Shown here one piece after another: positions 9,024 through 18,403 of a DNA stretch of 64,000 nt. The stretch is from Winogradskyella sp. (GTDB lineage Bacteria > Bacteroidota > Bacteroidia > Flavobacteriales > Flavobacteriaceae): contig JASBSA010000099.1 of assembly GCA_030149175.1 (NCBI GenBank), forward strand, positions 1 through 64,000, in the 5' to 3' direction. The first letter of the stretch is position 1. The number at the start of each line of letters is the position of its first letter. A program made the position numbers and the translations under genes. Under the pieces are notes generated by a model, which saw only the letters and a list, made by a program, of their open reading frames with translations, made no database searches and was not told the origin of the DNA.

Positions 9024-9743
9024 ATGACAAGACTATTAACAGCACTACTATTGCTTTTGGCTACATCCGCTTATGGCCAAAAATCTACTTTATTAAAAAA
9101 TATCAATTACAGAGCTAGTGAATTGTATCACAGCTTAAATAAAACTGGAGATACTTTAATCTTAAAGGGTGAGCGTACTATCGATAAGGTTGAGATTTTT
9201 AACAATGATTTTCAAAAAGTATATTTAGTTAATAGTTTAGACACAGAAATACCTCTAGGAGATATTCCGAATGGTAGATTCGTTACTGAGGTAAAAGTGA
9301 GTGATAAGCTCATTATCATCACTCTTTTACGACATGACTCCCTTGAAGAAGAAAATCAAGAAATCACGGAGATAGAAACTAACGAACAGAATAGTATTTT
9401 CGGTCAGTCCACTTACCAAAGTAAGGCCCATGGAAAAGTAGCCTCTGAAGTTGAAACTAAAGAGCCATTAAGAAAGCCTGTAAGGTTTTATTGGATTGTA
9501 AAGCATATAAACAAAGGTCACGGCTCTAGCAAAAAAATGCGCATTGGAGATAAAGAAGTTGTTGACAAAATGATTGCCCAGCATGAGATAGACTTAAAGT
9601 CTAAAGCTGGTAAAAACAATCAATTGACCGTTTGGGAAGTTTACGATACTTCTAAGTTTTTGCGTTTTAAAAGGCAAAACCCAGATTATGCAACTGTTGA
9701 AAAATCTGAGAGCTTTAATACCAATCCTTTTTATAAATCTTAA
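9024..9743 (+). CDS. Hypothetical secreted protein
   Basis: Signal peptide MTRLLTALLLLLATSAYGQ; ORF track start 8979 is probably too far upstream. Confidence 0.65.
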   Translation: MTRLLTALLLLLATSAYGQKSTLLKNINYRASELYHSLNKTGDTLILKGERTIDKVEIFNNDFQKVYLVNSLDTEIPLGDIPNGRFVTEVKVSDKLIIITLLRHDSLEEENQEITEIETNEQNSIFGQSTYQSKAHGKVASEVETKEPLRKPVRFYWIVKHINKGHGSSKKMRIGDKEVVDKMIAQHEIDLKSKAGKNNQLTVWEVYDTSKFLRFKRQNPDYATVEKSESFNTNPFYKS

Positions 9744-9762
9744 GCTAGTTAAAGCTATAAGA

Positions 9763-10098
9763 TTACTTTTTTAACTCTAACTTCTCTGCAAAATAGTCAC
9801 AGAAGTCTTTCATCGTTGCCGTCATTTTCTCGTCTTGTGTAGCACGCAGAAACGTATCACTCATAGTAACTAAAGTCTGGTGAAAAAACAGTTTCATTTC
9901 ATCAACAGGCATATCTTTAGTCCACAAATCTATTTTTAAGGTTTCCTGAGCGTTGCTATCCCAAACAGAAAGCATAACTGCCTTAGCTTCTTCATTTTTT
10001 ACTCCACCATCTTCAGCAGACCAGTTCAGTTTTTCTGGCACTCTGTTTTCATCGAGTTCTACGTTTAGTTCTATTTTAGATGTTATGGTTTTAGCCAT
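9763..10098 (-). CDS. gldC: Gliding motility protein GldC
   Basis: Small protein directly downstream of GldB; sequence resembles GldC. Confidence 0.85.
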   Translation of the reverse strand: MAKTITSKIELNVELDENRVPEKLNWSAEDGGVKNEEAKAVMLSVWDSNAQETLKIDLWTKDMPVDEMKLFFHQTLVTMSDTFLRATQDEKMTATMKDFCDYFAEKLELKK

Positions 10099-11072
10099 TA
10101 TTTCTTTGGTTTAAATTTTGCTTTGTTAAAAATTTCTTCAGGTTCTTTTTCTAAAATGCTCAACACATTTTCTTCGGTACTATCGGCATAAGCTCTTACA
10201 ATTTGCCAACCTATATATTGACCTAATCGTCCCGGAGATTCGTTATCTAATTCTAAATAAAACTTAGAATAAGGTGCATCTGCAATAAAGCGACTCGGCA
10301 ATTTACTATCGGTACTAAATAGAAGTTCTTTTTCAATAAAATAACTCCATATCGGACTTTCGTTAGCTTCTGCCCATTTCAACTCCTGTTCTGTGTAACC
10401 TATTTTTTCTTCATCGGTTTTAAAAGGAAGCATTACATCTTTAAAATAGAGCAACTTTCCGTGGTAAATCATTTCATCTAAAAGAGTCTCTCGCTTAGCT
10501 TGATAGGTATATTTCTTAGCGTAAGCTTCTGCAACCTCTGATATAATTTGGTTCTTTTTCATGTTTTTGGCCAAGTACCTAGGTATGTTTTGATAAAACT
10601 CATGGTCTTCTCCAAGAAAGTTGTCTAGTGCAACAAGTAGCAGAGAATCTGTGACTATCGTTTTATTTCTGTAATCCACATCATTTGTCAACGTTACCAC
10701 TCTTGGTACGCTAAAGGTTTTATCATAGTATTGTAAGTGTTGAAACAAACCCTCAAAATCCTTTTTCAGCCCCTTAAAATCAGAATATACCTTCCCAACT
10801 TCAGTTAACAACTGATCTTGTAACGTATCATTAATTCTGTCAATCCAAATAGAGTCTGACACATGCTTAGAAAATAAAAACGGATAAGCTTGTTTTAGCT
10901 TAGATAAGTCAGCTGGTGTTGCTTCGGCATAAGCTTTATCAAAACGCTCAACAATAAAGTCTACTTCAATTTTTGAAATTTCTTCTTCTACTTTAGAGTC
11001 TTCATCACAAGATATAACAACCACGCCTAATACTAACAAAATGAAAATTCTCAATGACATATTATGAAACAT
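10098..11072 (-). CDS. gldB: Gliding motility lipoprotein GldB
   Basis: Lipoprotein signal (ILLVLGVVVISCDED), GldC neighbour; ORF track N-terminus (to 11180) overlaps nadE and is probably over-extended. Confidence 0.88.
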   Translation of the reverse strand: MFHNMSLRIFILLVLGVVVISCDEDSKVEEEISKIEVDFIVERFDKAYAEATPADLSKLKQAYPFLFSKHVSDSIWIDRINDTLQDQLLTEVGKVYSDFKGLKKDFEGLFQHLQYYDKTFSVPRVVTLTNDVDYRNKTIVTDSLLLVALDNFLGEDHEFYQNIPRYLAKNMKKNQIISEVAEAYAKKYTYQAKRETLLDEMIYHGKLLYFKDVMLPFKTDEEKIGYTEQELKWAEANESPIWSYFIEKELLFSTDSKLPSRFIADAPYSKFYLELDNESPGRLGQYIGWQIVRAYADSTEENVLSILEKEPEEIFNKAKFKPKK

Positions 11073-11144
11073 TTTTAATCCTAACACGTTTCCGTTATTT
11101 TTGTTGTGCAAAGGTACGTTTCTTTGTTTTAAATTGTAAACATT

Positions 11145-11933
11145 ATGCAAACAGAAAAGGTTGTAAATCACATAGTACATTGGTTAAAAGATTACGCAAA
11201 AAGCGCAAAAGTTAATGGTTTTGTCGTTGGTATTTCTGGCGGAATAGACTCTGCAGTAACTTCTTCACTCTGCGCCAAAACAGGTTTAGACCTTTTATGT
11301 ATAGAAATGCCAATACACCAAGCCGCAAGCCATGTTACTAGAGCACAAGAGCATATTGCTCAACTAAAAAAGCGTTTCCCAAATGTTAGTGATGCTCGTG
11401 TTGACTTAACACCTGTATTTGAAGAATTTAAAACCGAAGTAAGTCTTAATGGCAAACAAACCACTGTAGATATGGCCTTGGCCAATACAAGAGCCAGATT
11501 ACGAATGACCACACTTTATTATTACGCAGGTCTACAAGGAAGATTAGTTGCTGGTACTGGAAATAAGGTGGAAGACTTCGGAGTCGGCTTTTATACTAAA
11601 TACGGTGATGGTGGAGTAGATTTAAGTCCCATTGCCGATTTATTAAAATCTGAAGTTTATAAAATTGGCGAGTATTTAGAAGTTCCTGAGTCTATAATGG
11701 AAGCAGCGCCGAGTGATGGTTTATTTGGTGATGCACGTAGTGATGAAGATCAAATTGGTGCTTCATATCCAGAATTAGAATGGGCCATGAAAATGAAGGA
11801 TGAAGGCAAAACCGCTAATGATTTCTCTGGAAGACAAAAAGAGGTTTACAATATTTTTATGAGCTATAACACTAGAAATCAGCATAAAATGATTCCTATC
11901 CCTGTTTGCGAAATCCCAAAAAATTTAAGATAG
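11145..11933 (+). CDS. nadE: NAD+ synthase
   Basis: VGISGGIDSAV P-loop, GTGNKVEDFGVGFYTKYGDGGVDLSPI. Confidence 0.96.
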   Translation: MQTEKVVNHIVHWLKDYAKSAKVNGFVVGISGGIDSAVTSSLCAKTGLDLLCIEMPIHQAASHVTRAQEHIAQLKKRFPNVSDARVDLTPVFEEFKTEVSLNGKQTTVDMALANTRARLRMTTLYYYAGLQGRLVAGTGNKVEDFGVGFYTKYGDGGVDLSPIADLLKSEVYKIGEYLEVPESIMEAAPSDGLFGDARSDEDQIGASYPELEWAMKMKDEGKTANDFSGRQKEVYNIFMSYNTRNQHKMIPIPVCEIPKNLR

Positions 11934-11978
11934 TTATTACAGTTTGTCGAATAAATTGCTGTTTCTGCTTATTTTTTG

Positions 11979-11997
11979 ATTACCTTTATCGTAAGTA
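11979..11997 (+). promoter_or_regulatory. Probable promoter ATTACCTTTATCGTAAGTA
   Basis: 17/19 match to 8959-8977; TAnnTTT-type box. Confidence 0.4.
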
Positions 11998-12072
11998 AAT
12001 CCTACAAGACACTTGACTTAGTAATACTTGTTATTACACCGATTAACCCTAACCAAACCAAAATCAATTGTC

Positions 12073-12702
12073 ATGATACGTATTTTGATTGTTGACAATC
12101 ACCCTATTGTAAGAACTGGGCTAGAATTGTTCCTTAACAGTAAACCCGATTTAAAAGTTGTTGGTAAATTAAGTAGCGGTATAGAAATTTTTGAATTTGT
12201 AAGACGTCACGAAGTTGACGTTATCATATCAGAAATTGATCTACCAGAACTTAATGGCATCACAGCTTTAAGGGCCATTAAAAAAGAAAATAAATCCGTT
12301 AACGTATTGATGTTCAGTCACCAGCCTGAAGAAATCTATGCCATTAGTACACTAAAGGCAGGAGCTTCTGGCTATCTAAACAAAACTGCTAATGTAGAAG
12401 CTATAGAAGCAGCTGTTAGAAAAATTCATGGTGGTGAAGTCTCACTAAGCGAAAAAATGGATAAACACTTGCGCTATGAAGATACGCGTAAGAGTAAAAG
12501 CCGCATGTTTAAAAAACTATCTACCAGAGAGGTTGAAGTTTTAAAACTTTTATCTATTGGACGAAAAAACAAGGAGATAGCAGAAGAGTTAGATATTAAC
12601 GAAAAAACAGTGAGTACATATAAGGCCAGGCTTTTTAAGAAACTTAATGTTAATAATATTGTAGATTTGATTCATCAGGCGAAGCACCATAATCTAACTT
12701 AA
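12073..12702 (+). CDS. LuxR/NarL-type response regulator with atypical receiver (Glu at acceptor position)
   Basis: MIRILIVDNHPIVRTGLELF receiver, ISEIDLPELNG, LSTREVEVLKLLSIGRKNKEIAEELDINEKTVSTYKARLFKKL HTH. Confidence 0.9.
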   Translation: MIRILIVDNHPIVRTGLELFLNSKPDLKVVGKLSSGIEIFEFVRRHEVDVIISEIDLPELNGITALRAIKKENKSVNVLMFSHQPEEIYAISTLKAGASGYLNKTANVEAIEAAVRKIHGGEVSLSEKMDKHLRYEDTRKSKSRMFKKLSTREVEVLKLLSIGRKNKEIAEELDINEKTVSTYKARLFKKLNVNNIVDLIHQAKHHNLT

Positions 12703-14670
12703 TTAACCACCTATAACTTTACCTAGTTTACGAGATAAAAGCATCTTAAGACCAAGATAATCTTTTACATCTTCCATTACGGAGCGTGTATCTACATTAT
12801 CTCTAAGGGTTTCGTTTTTGTATTCTGCTACTTTTTGGTCTATGAGGTAACAGCGTAAACTTAAGATTGTTTGACTTACTAATTGCGAAATTGAGTGTTC
12901 TTTTTCCTTTGGTATTATTTGATTGCGTTGCCAATCGTGAAGATTATATTTTTCATCCTCCATTAAAATACTAGTGACTTCGGTCGCAGACTCTTGGTCT
13001 AGTTGATTGATAAAATCTTTGGTCGAAAAATTTTCGTCTTGGTTCAATCTATCTATAATAGAATAGTATAATTCCCTGAACTTTTCATTAGAAAACATCA
13101 TTTCATCTTCCTGAAGGTCTAAGTAAATTTTTTCAAACACGCGTGCTTCATGTACTGCTGGCTCTAAAATTAAATCACCAGACACTTCATCTTCTTTTAA
13201 TATTAAATCTTCAAATTGCTCAGTTCTATCACCATACAACATCAAAATTTCTATAATCTTTCGTTCTAATTCATACTGAACATCAATCTTTGGTTTCTTT
13301 TGCTGTTCACTCTTTACAACTTCAAACGCCTTTTGATCTTGTTTGTATTTTTTATTTGCCTCTTGAAATTCTTTTTTACTGATTTGAGCCAACGTGCTAA
13401 AGAGCACATTTTCGCTAATATCCATTATTGATGCACATTCTCTAACATAGATTTCGCGCTTAATGGCATCGGGAATTTTAGCAATGCTATTAACAATATC
13501 TCTAATAGTTTCAGCTTTTTTTATAGGGTCATTATTGGCTTCTTTAACCAAAAGCGATGCCTTAAACTGAATAAAATCCTTTGCATTTTCGTTTAGGTAT
13601 TCCTTAAGTTCTTCTAAGGTATTAGACTTTGCAAAACTATCTGGGTCTTCACCATCTGGAAAAGTACAGACCTTCACATTCATACCTTGCTCCAAGATTA
13701 AATCTATGCCACGAATAGAGGCTCTAATACCTGCTGCATCGCCATCAAAAAGTACTGTAATATTGTTGGTAAGCCTATTAATGAGTCTAATTTGTTCAGA
13801 CGTTAATGCTGTACCAGAAGAAGACACTACATTTTTTACACCAGTTTGGTAAAACTGAATAACATCTGTATAACCCTCGACCAAAAAACAATTATCTTCT
13901 TTGGCTATGGTCTGCTTGGCAAAAAACAAACCATAAAGGACCTTACTCTTATGATAAATATCGCTCTCTGGCGAGTTAAGATACTTTGCCGCTTTTTTAT
14001 CGTTAGTCAAAATCCTTCCCCCAAAACCAAGTACTCTCCCACTCATACTATGAATAGGAAACATCACACGGCCTTTAAATCTATCGAAACGCCGCTCATC
14101 CTTTACTATGGTAAGTCCTGTTTTTTCTAAAAACTCTAGCTTATAACCTTTACCCAAAGCATCGTCTGTAAAGGCTTGCCACTCATCTAAGGAATAACCA
14201 AGTTGAAATTTTTTTATCGTGTCTTCTGTAAAACCACGTTCTTTAAAGTAGCTTTTACCAATGGCTTGTCCTTGATCTGTTTTTTGTAAAACTTTTTGAA
14301 AATACTCATTAGCGTACTCACTTACCAAATACAAACTTTCTTTAGCATTGGCCTGCTCCCTTTCCTCGTCTGTACGCTCGGTTTCTTCAATCTCTATATT
14401 GTACTTTTTAGCTAGGTAGCGTATAGCTTCAGGATAAGTGAAGTGCTCGTGCTCCATTAAAAAGGTAATGGCATTACCTCCTTTTCCAGTTGAAAAATCT
14501 TTCCATATCTGCTTTACAGGCGATACCATAAAGCTTGGTGTACGCTCTTCGCTAAACGGACTAAGCCCTTTAAAGTTACTGCCTGCTTTTTTTAATTGTA
14601 CAAAATCACCAATAACCTCCTCTACGCGAGCAGTTTCAAAAACTTGTGATATGGTGTTTTGTGAGATCAT
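12703..14670 (-). CDS. dnaG: DNA primase
   Basis: CHC2/TOPRIM features (FKGLSPFSEERTPSFMVSP, LVEGYTDVIQFYQTGVKNVVSSSGTALT, FDGDAAG). Confidence 0.96.
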   Translation of the reverse strand: MISQNTISQVFETARVEEVIGDFVQLKKAGSNFKGLSPFSEERTPSFMVSPVKQIWKDFSTGKGGNAITFLMEHEHFTYPEAIRYLAKKYNIEIEETERTDEEREQANAKESLYLVSEYANEYFQKVLQKTDQGQAIGKSYFKERGFTEDTIKKFQLGYSLDEWQAFTDDALGKGYKLEFLEKTGLTIVKDERRFDRFKGRVMFPIHSMSGRVLGFGGRILTNDKKAAKYLNSPESDIYHKSKVLYGLFFAKQTIAKEDNCFLVEGYTDVIQFYQTGVKNVVSSSGTALTSEQIRLINRLTNNITVLFDGDAAGIRASIRGIDLILEQGMNVKVCTFPDGEDPDSFAKSNTLEELKEYLNENAKDFIQFKASLLVKEANNDPIKKAETIRDIVNSIAKIPDAIKREIYVRECASIMDISENVLFSTLAQISKKEFQEANKKYKQDQKAFEVVKSEQQKKPKIDVQYELERKIIEILMLYGDRTEQFEDLILKEDEVSGDLILEPAVHEARVFEKIYLDLQEDEMMFSNEKFRELYYSIIDRLNQDENFSTKDFINQLDQESATEVTSILMEDEKYNLHDWQRNQIIPKEKEHSISQLVSQTILSLRCYLIDQKVAEYKNETLRDNVDTRSVMEDVKDYLGLKMLLSRKLGKVIGG

Positions 14671-14796
14671 ACAACTTCCTGCGAAGGCAGAAATATCTTT
14701 AATTTTTTAAATTATAAATGCCAAACTACAAAAACACTTCGACAAGACTTCGACAGGCTCAGCCTGACAGCTATGTGCGAGACGCAGGAATGACAA
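14671..14796. repeat. Degenerate and composite dispersed palindromic repeats upstream of dnaG
   Basis: acttcctgcgaaggcagaaat next to the dnaG ATG; cacttcgacaag|acttcgacaggctcagcctgacagctatgtgcgag|acgcaggaatgacaa at 14735-14796. Confidence 0.7.
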
Positions 14797-15060
14797 GTGT
14801 GTAAAATTAAGATAATCTATTTGTTTTAGAAATTTGTGTTGAAAAGTTATTTGATTGATTTTGATAATGCGATACAAAAACTTTTCTTATCCCAAAATTA
14901 AAAAGAGGATTATGATTTATATTTATTGACATATAACAACTTAGCTTTAATACATCACTCAGAACTATAAATGAATTTTATTTTAAAAATATGGATTTGG
15001 ATAACATTCATTAGGAATAAAGAAAAATTACCAACGAAATCTAGAATTGACAACCCAAAA

Positions 15061-15126
15061 ATGAAATATAAAACAAGTCTTTTTAGCTTAATTTTACACA
15101 CAACCTTCGTTATAGGTCAACCCTGA
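15061..15126 (+). pseudogene. Possible remnant of a secreted-protein gene (signal peptide only)
   Basis: ATG reading MKYKTSLFSLILHTTFVIGQP then TGA, followed by AT-rich sequence with no ORF. Confidence 0.35.
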
Positions 15127-15317
15127 TTTTGCAATTATAAAGACCTAATTTTTTTTTTTTTTTTCAACTTTTAAGGCTAAAACTTTTTTGAATATTATAC
15201 AACTCATCAAGACTATTCAACAATTCAGTTTTATAATATTTCTACACTTTGTATATTAATGGAAATTAGCAAGTGTAAAATATTTATATCCTGTTCTATT
15301 AAAAGCAAAATGACATC

Positions 15318-16337
15318 ATGAAAAAAAAGATATTTAGAATCGTCTTGTTAGTTGGCACCATAGTTTCATTATTCTACGTACCATGGATTTTGGTTTGGGC
15401 TTGGATTTTGCCATTGCCAAACAGCATACAAGAACAAGTAGACGAAACCCTATCTCATGGTTTTGAAGGTATGATTGTATACGTAGACGAAGCAGGAAAA
15501 CCGCCAGCATTTTATACTGGTGGGTGGAAAGACAGAGAACAACAAATACCAGCAGACCCAAAGTCGTTATTTAAAATTGCAAGTATCAGCAAACTATATA
15601 CTGCTGTTTCTATTGCTAAACTCGCTAAAGCCAATGAATTGTCGTTAGATGATACACTTGCAGATTACTTTCCGGAATTGGTTGGTAGAATTGAAAATGC
15701 AGAGACCATTACTTTAAAAATGATGGTACAACATCGTAGTGGTATTCCAAATTTTACAGACAATCCTGCGTATTGGGAAAACGAACAAGAACATGGTAAA
15801 AGAGCGCTTGATTTTGCCTTGGATTTACCAGCAAAGTTTAAACCAGATAAAGGTTACGAATACTCTAACACCAACTACTTGTTACTTCGTAGGATAATGG
15901 ATAAGATTTTGGGCTATAGCCACGAACAGTACATCAAAGAAACCATATTGCGTCCACTTCATCTTAACCGTACATTTTTCTCACTCAAAGAAGTCAACTT
16001 AGATGATGTAATGAGTGGCTATTATATTGGCATTGACAAAGATTTTAAAACCAATGAAAATGGCATGTTGGCCACAGCAGAAGATGTTGGTAGATTCTTA
16101 CGCGCATTAAATGATGGTTCTGTTTTTAACGAAGGTGAAAGAGATATTTATGCTTCTATCTATGAGTTTGAACATGGTGGATTGGTGCCAGGTTACCAAA
16201 GTCTTGCCGAATACCATGAAGACATAGACACTGTTGTCATTCAATTTCTAAACACAACAGATTTTAATGGCTACGAATGGAATTTATCAGAGATTTCGAT
16301 TAATCGCATTGTAAAAATCATTAAGAATCAGAAATAA
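15318..16337 (+). CDS. Serine hydrolase (beta-lactamase/class C-like)
   Basis: SISK SxxK motif in LFKIASISKLYTAVSIAKL; YSNTNY (YxN); MVQHRSGIPNFTD. Confidence 0.88.
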   Translation: MKKKIFRIVLLVGTIVSLFYVPWILVWAWILPLPNSIQEQVDETLSHGFEGMIVYVDEAGKPPAFYTGGWKDREQQIPADPKSLFKIASISKLYTAVSIAKLAKANELSLDDTLADYFPELVGRIENAETITLKMMVQHRSGIPNFTDNPAYWENEQEHGKRALDFALDLPAKFKPDKGYEYSNTNYLLLRRIMDKILGYSHEQYIKETILRPLHLNRTFFSLKEVNLDDVMSGYYIGIDKDFKTNENGMLATAEDVGRFLRALNDGSVFNEGERDIYASIYEFEHGGLVPGYQSLAEYHEDIDTVVIQFLNTTDFNGYEWNLSEISINRIVKIIKNQK

Positions 16338-16393
16338 AGTGCATGTAGAAGCTTTTAGCCGTTGCATACAAACTAACAAATCAATATTAACCA

Positions 16394-17071
16394 ATGAAAT
16401 ATATTTTATTATTCAGTTTGGTACTAGCAATGGGTTGCTCCAGTAAAACCAAGCCTGAAACCACATCAACAAAAACGAAAAATCAAGAAAACTTAATCGC
16501 AGTTTTAGATACTATCTGGAAAGCTGAACAACTACCAATTAGAAAAAGAGATTCTCTTATGAAACTATATGGTGCCGAATCGGAATTAGTTAAAGAACAA
16601 CAAGCAATCTATAAAAAGAACCATAGTATCAATGAAAAAAAAGTAAAGGATATTCTAGATACTTATGGATGGCCAACCAAAGAAATGACAGGTGGCGAAC
16701 AAGGAAATTGGACAATATGCAATGTTATACAACACTCAGACAATGCAGTTAGAATAAAGTATCTACCAATGATGAGACAAGCTGTAAAAGATAAAAAACT
16801 AGAGCCTCGATTTTTAGTTAGAGCAGAAGATCGCATAGCAACCGAAAGAGGTGATTTACAAATCTATGGTGGACAAATGAAGTACTACCCAGAAACCAAG
16901 AGCTTTAATCTTTGGCCTGTATTTGAACCTGAAAATATAGATAAAAGAAGAACTGAAATCGGACTCGATTCAATAGCGATATTTCTAAAAAATAGATTTA
17001 ATTTTGAATGGAATCTCGAAGAGCAAATAAAGCGAACGGAAGCTTTTTTAAAAGAACGTAATAAACGATAA
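16394..17071 (+). CDS. DUF6624-like lipoprotein
   Basis: Lipobox VLAMGCSS; YGWPTKEMTG...VIQHSD pattern. Confidence 0.6.
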   Translation: MKYILLFSLVLAMGCSSKTKPETTSTKTKNQENLIAVLDTIWKAEQLPIRKRDSLMKLYGAESELVKEQQAIYKKNHSINEKKVKDILDTYGWPTKEMTGGEQGNWTICNVIQHSDNAVRIKYLPMMRQAVKDKKLEPRFLVRAEDRIATERGDLQIYGGQMKYYPETKSFNLWPVFEPENIDKRRTEIGLDSIAIFLKNRFNFEWNLEEQIKRTEAFLKERNKR

Positions 17072-17074
17072 AGA

Positions 17075-17110
17075 AAAAGCCGTAATCTAAATATTAAGAT
17101 TACGGCTTTT
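17075..17110. terminator. Bidirectional intrinsic terminator
   Basis: AAAAGCCGTAATCT-aaatatta-AGATTACGGCTTTT. Confidence 0.85.
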
Positions 17111-17182
17111 AACACTCAAAAATTGATTGATGACCACCTTCGCTATAGCTTTGGCGATTTTTTTAAAAAAATTATTTCATTC

Positions 17183-18271
17183 TTAATCCATATCAAATCT
17201 TAAACCTACAGATATATTATTTTGATCAAAAGCTTGATCTTTAAATAATGGGTTAAGATCGTACTTAGCATATAAAGCCATTGAACCCCAAGAAATATAG
17301 CCACTCAATCCATATACAAACTCATTAACTTCAAACTCACCCCTTTGCTTATCTTTAACACGATCACCATCTTCTTTATATTTTAGTTTTTGCATGCTAC
17401 CAATGTTGAGACCTGCATAGCCACCTAACCCCATTTTAAACTTGTTTACTGTTGAGTATCTAAAATAGTTTTCCTTTTCAATTTTTTTAGAAGGCCCGAA
17501 CTCTAAGTGAACAGGAAAGACTAGGTTTGTAGTTCTAAATTTTGCTTTCTTTAAGTCAAGAGGAAACTCTTGGAGTGATACATTTCCTTCATCGTTTACA
17601 AAATACTGGTTGTTTTTGATGTTTAACTTATTCCACTGAAAAGAAAACCCATATTTTAATCTCCAAAAGTTGGTATTATCAAAAATTCGTGTTTTCCATG
17701 CAAGACCTAGTTCTAAAAACCCTGAACCTCCCAACTTATAGGGTGAGTCGTCTAAACTTCGCTCTTCGCTTACGGTATTATTAAAACCAAAGGCAAATAC
17801 TAAGTCGCTCTTAGTACGTCTGTCGTATTTTTTGGGTTTGTTTTTTTTGCCTAGCCTTATAGCTTGCCATTCTTCATCATCCTCCCCAAAGGATATAGAA
17901 AAATAAGACCCTTCATTATCCTTAACTAAATAACCAGGTTCATTTCTACTTAGAAGTGCAATCTTATTATCTATGATACTAAGTCTGTTTTCTATATTTG
18001 CAGCTCTTTTTTTTGCAGCTTCTTTCTTTAATTCCTCAGCTTCTTCCACAGTAATTTGCTTAGTATCTAAGCGCTCATTAATAGCTTCTATTTCTTGCCT
18101 TAAAAAGTCCTTTTCTTCTTTTTCTATTTTAATTTTCTGCTCTTCTAAAGCTTCAATTTTGTAGTCTACGGATGTCTTTTTTATGCTATCTACTTCCTTT
18201 TCTTGTGCTTGTGTTGTAGCAAATGTTAATGATATTATGGCATATACTACTAATCTTGTAATTGTGTTCAT
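17183..18271 (-). CDS. Predicted outer-membrane beta-barrel protein with N-terminal coiled coil
   Basis: Signal peptide, Glu/Lys-rich coiled coil, beta-barrel-like C-terminus ending NISVGLRFDMD. Confidence 0.65.
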   Translation of the reverse strand: MNTITRLVVYAIISLTFATTQAQEKEVDSIKKTSVDYKIEALEEQKIKIEKEEKDFLRQEIEAINERLDTKQITVEEAEELKKEAAKKRAANIENRLSIIDNKIALLSRNEPGYLVKDNEGSYFSISFGEDDEEWQAIRLGKKNKPKKYDRRTKSDLVFAFGFNNTVSEERSLDDSPYKLGGSGFLELGLAWKTRIFDNTNFWRLKYGFSFQWNKLNIKNNQYFVNDEGNVSLQEFPLDLKKAKFRTTNLVFPVHLEFGPSKKIEKENYFRYSTVNKFKMGLGGYAGLNIGSMQKLKYKEDGDRVKDKQRGEFEVNEFVYGLSGYISWGSMALYAKYDLNPLFKDQAFDQNNISVGLRFDMD

Positions 18272-18332
18272 AACTGTTCGTTTTTTGATGATTTATATTT
18301 GTTTAATTTGATTCTTATTTTAAATTTTAACT

Positions 18333-18395
18333 ACACTTCGGCTCACTTCGACTTCGCTCAGTGACCATCGCTCAGTGACCCACGCTCGGTGTGAT
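18333..18395. repeat. Composite/nested dispersed palindromic repeat
   Basis: cacttcggctcacttcgacttcgctcagtgaccatcgctcagtgacccacgctcggtgtgata; CGCTCAGTGACC-like unit three times. Confidence 0.75.
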
Positions 18396-18403
18396 ATTCC
18401 TTT

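Noticed and set aside
11073-11180. N-terminal extension of the gldB ORF
   Set aside because: It overlaps nadE on the opposite strand and precedes the lipoprotein signal peptide; the start is more likely 11072 or 11060.
15149-15164. 16-T homopolymer as a phase-variation tract
   Set aside because: It is about 150 bp from the next start codon, not in a recognisable promoter spacer or coding frame; could be sequencing or neutral slippage.
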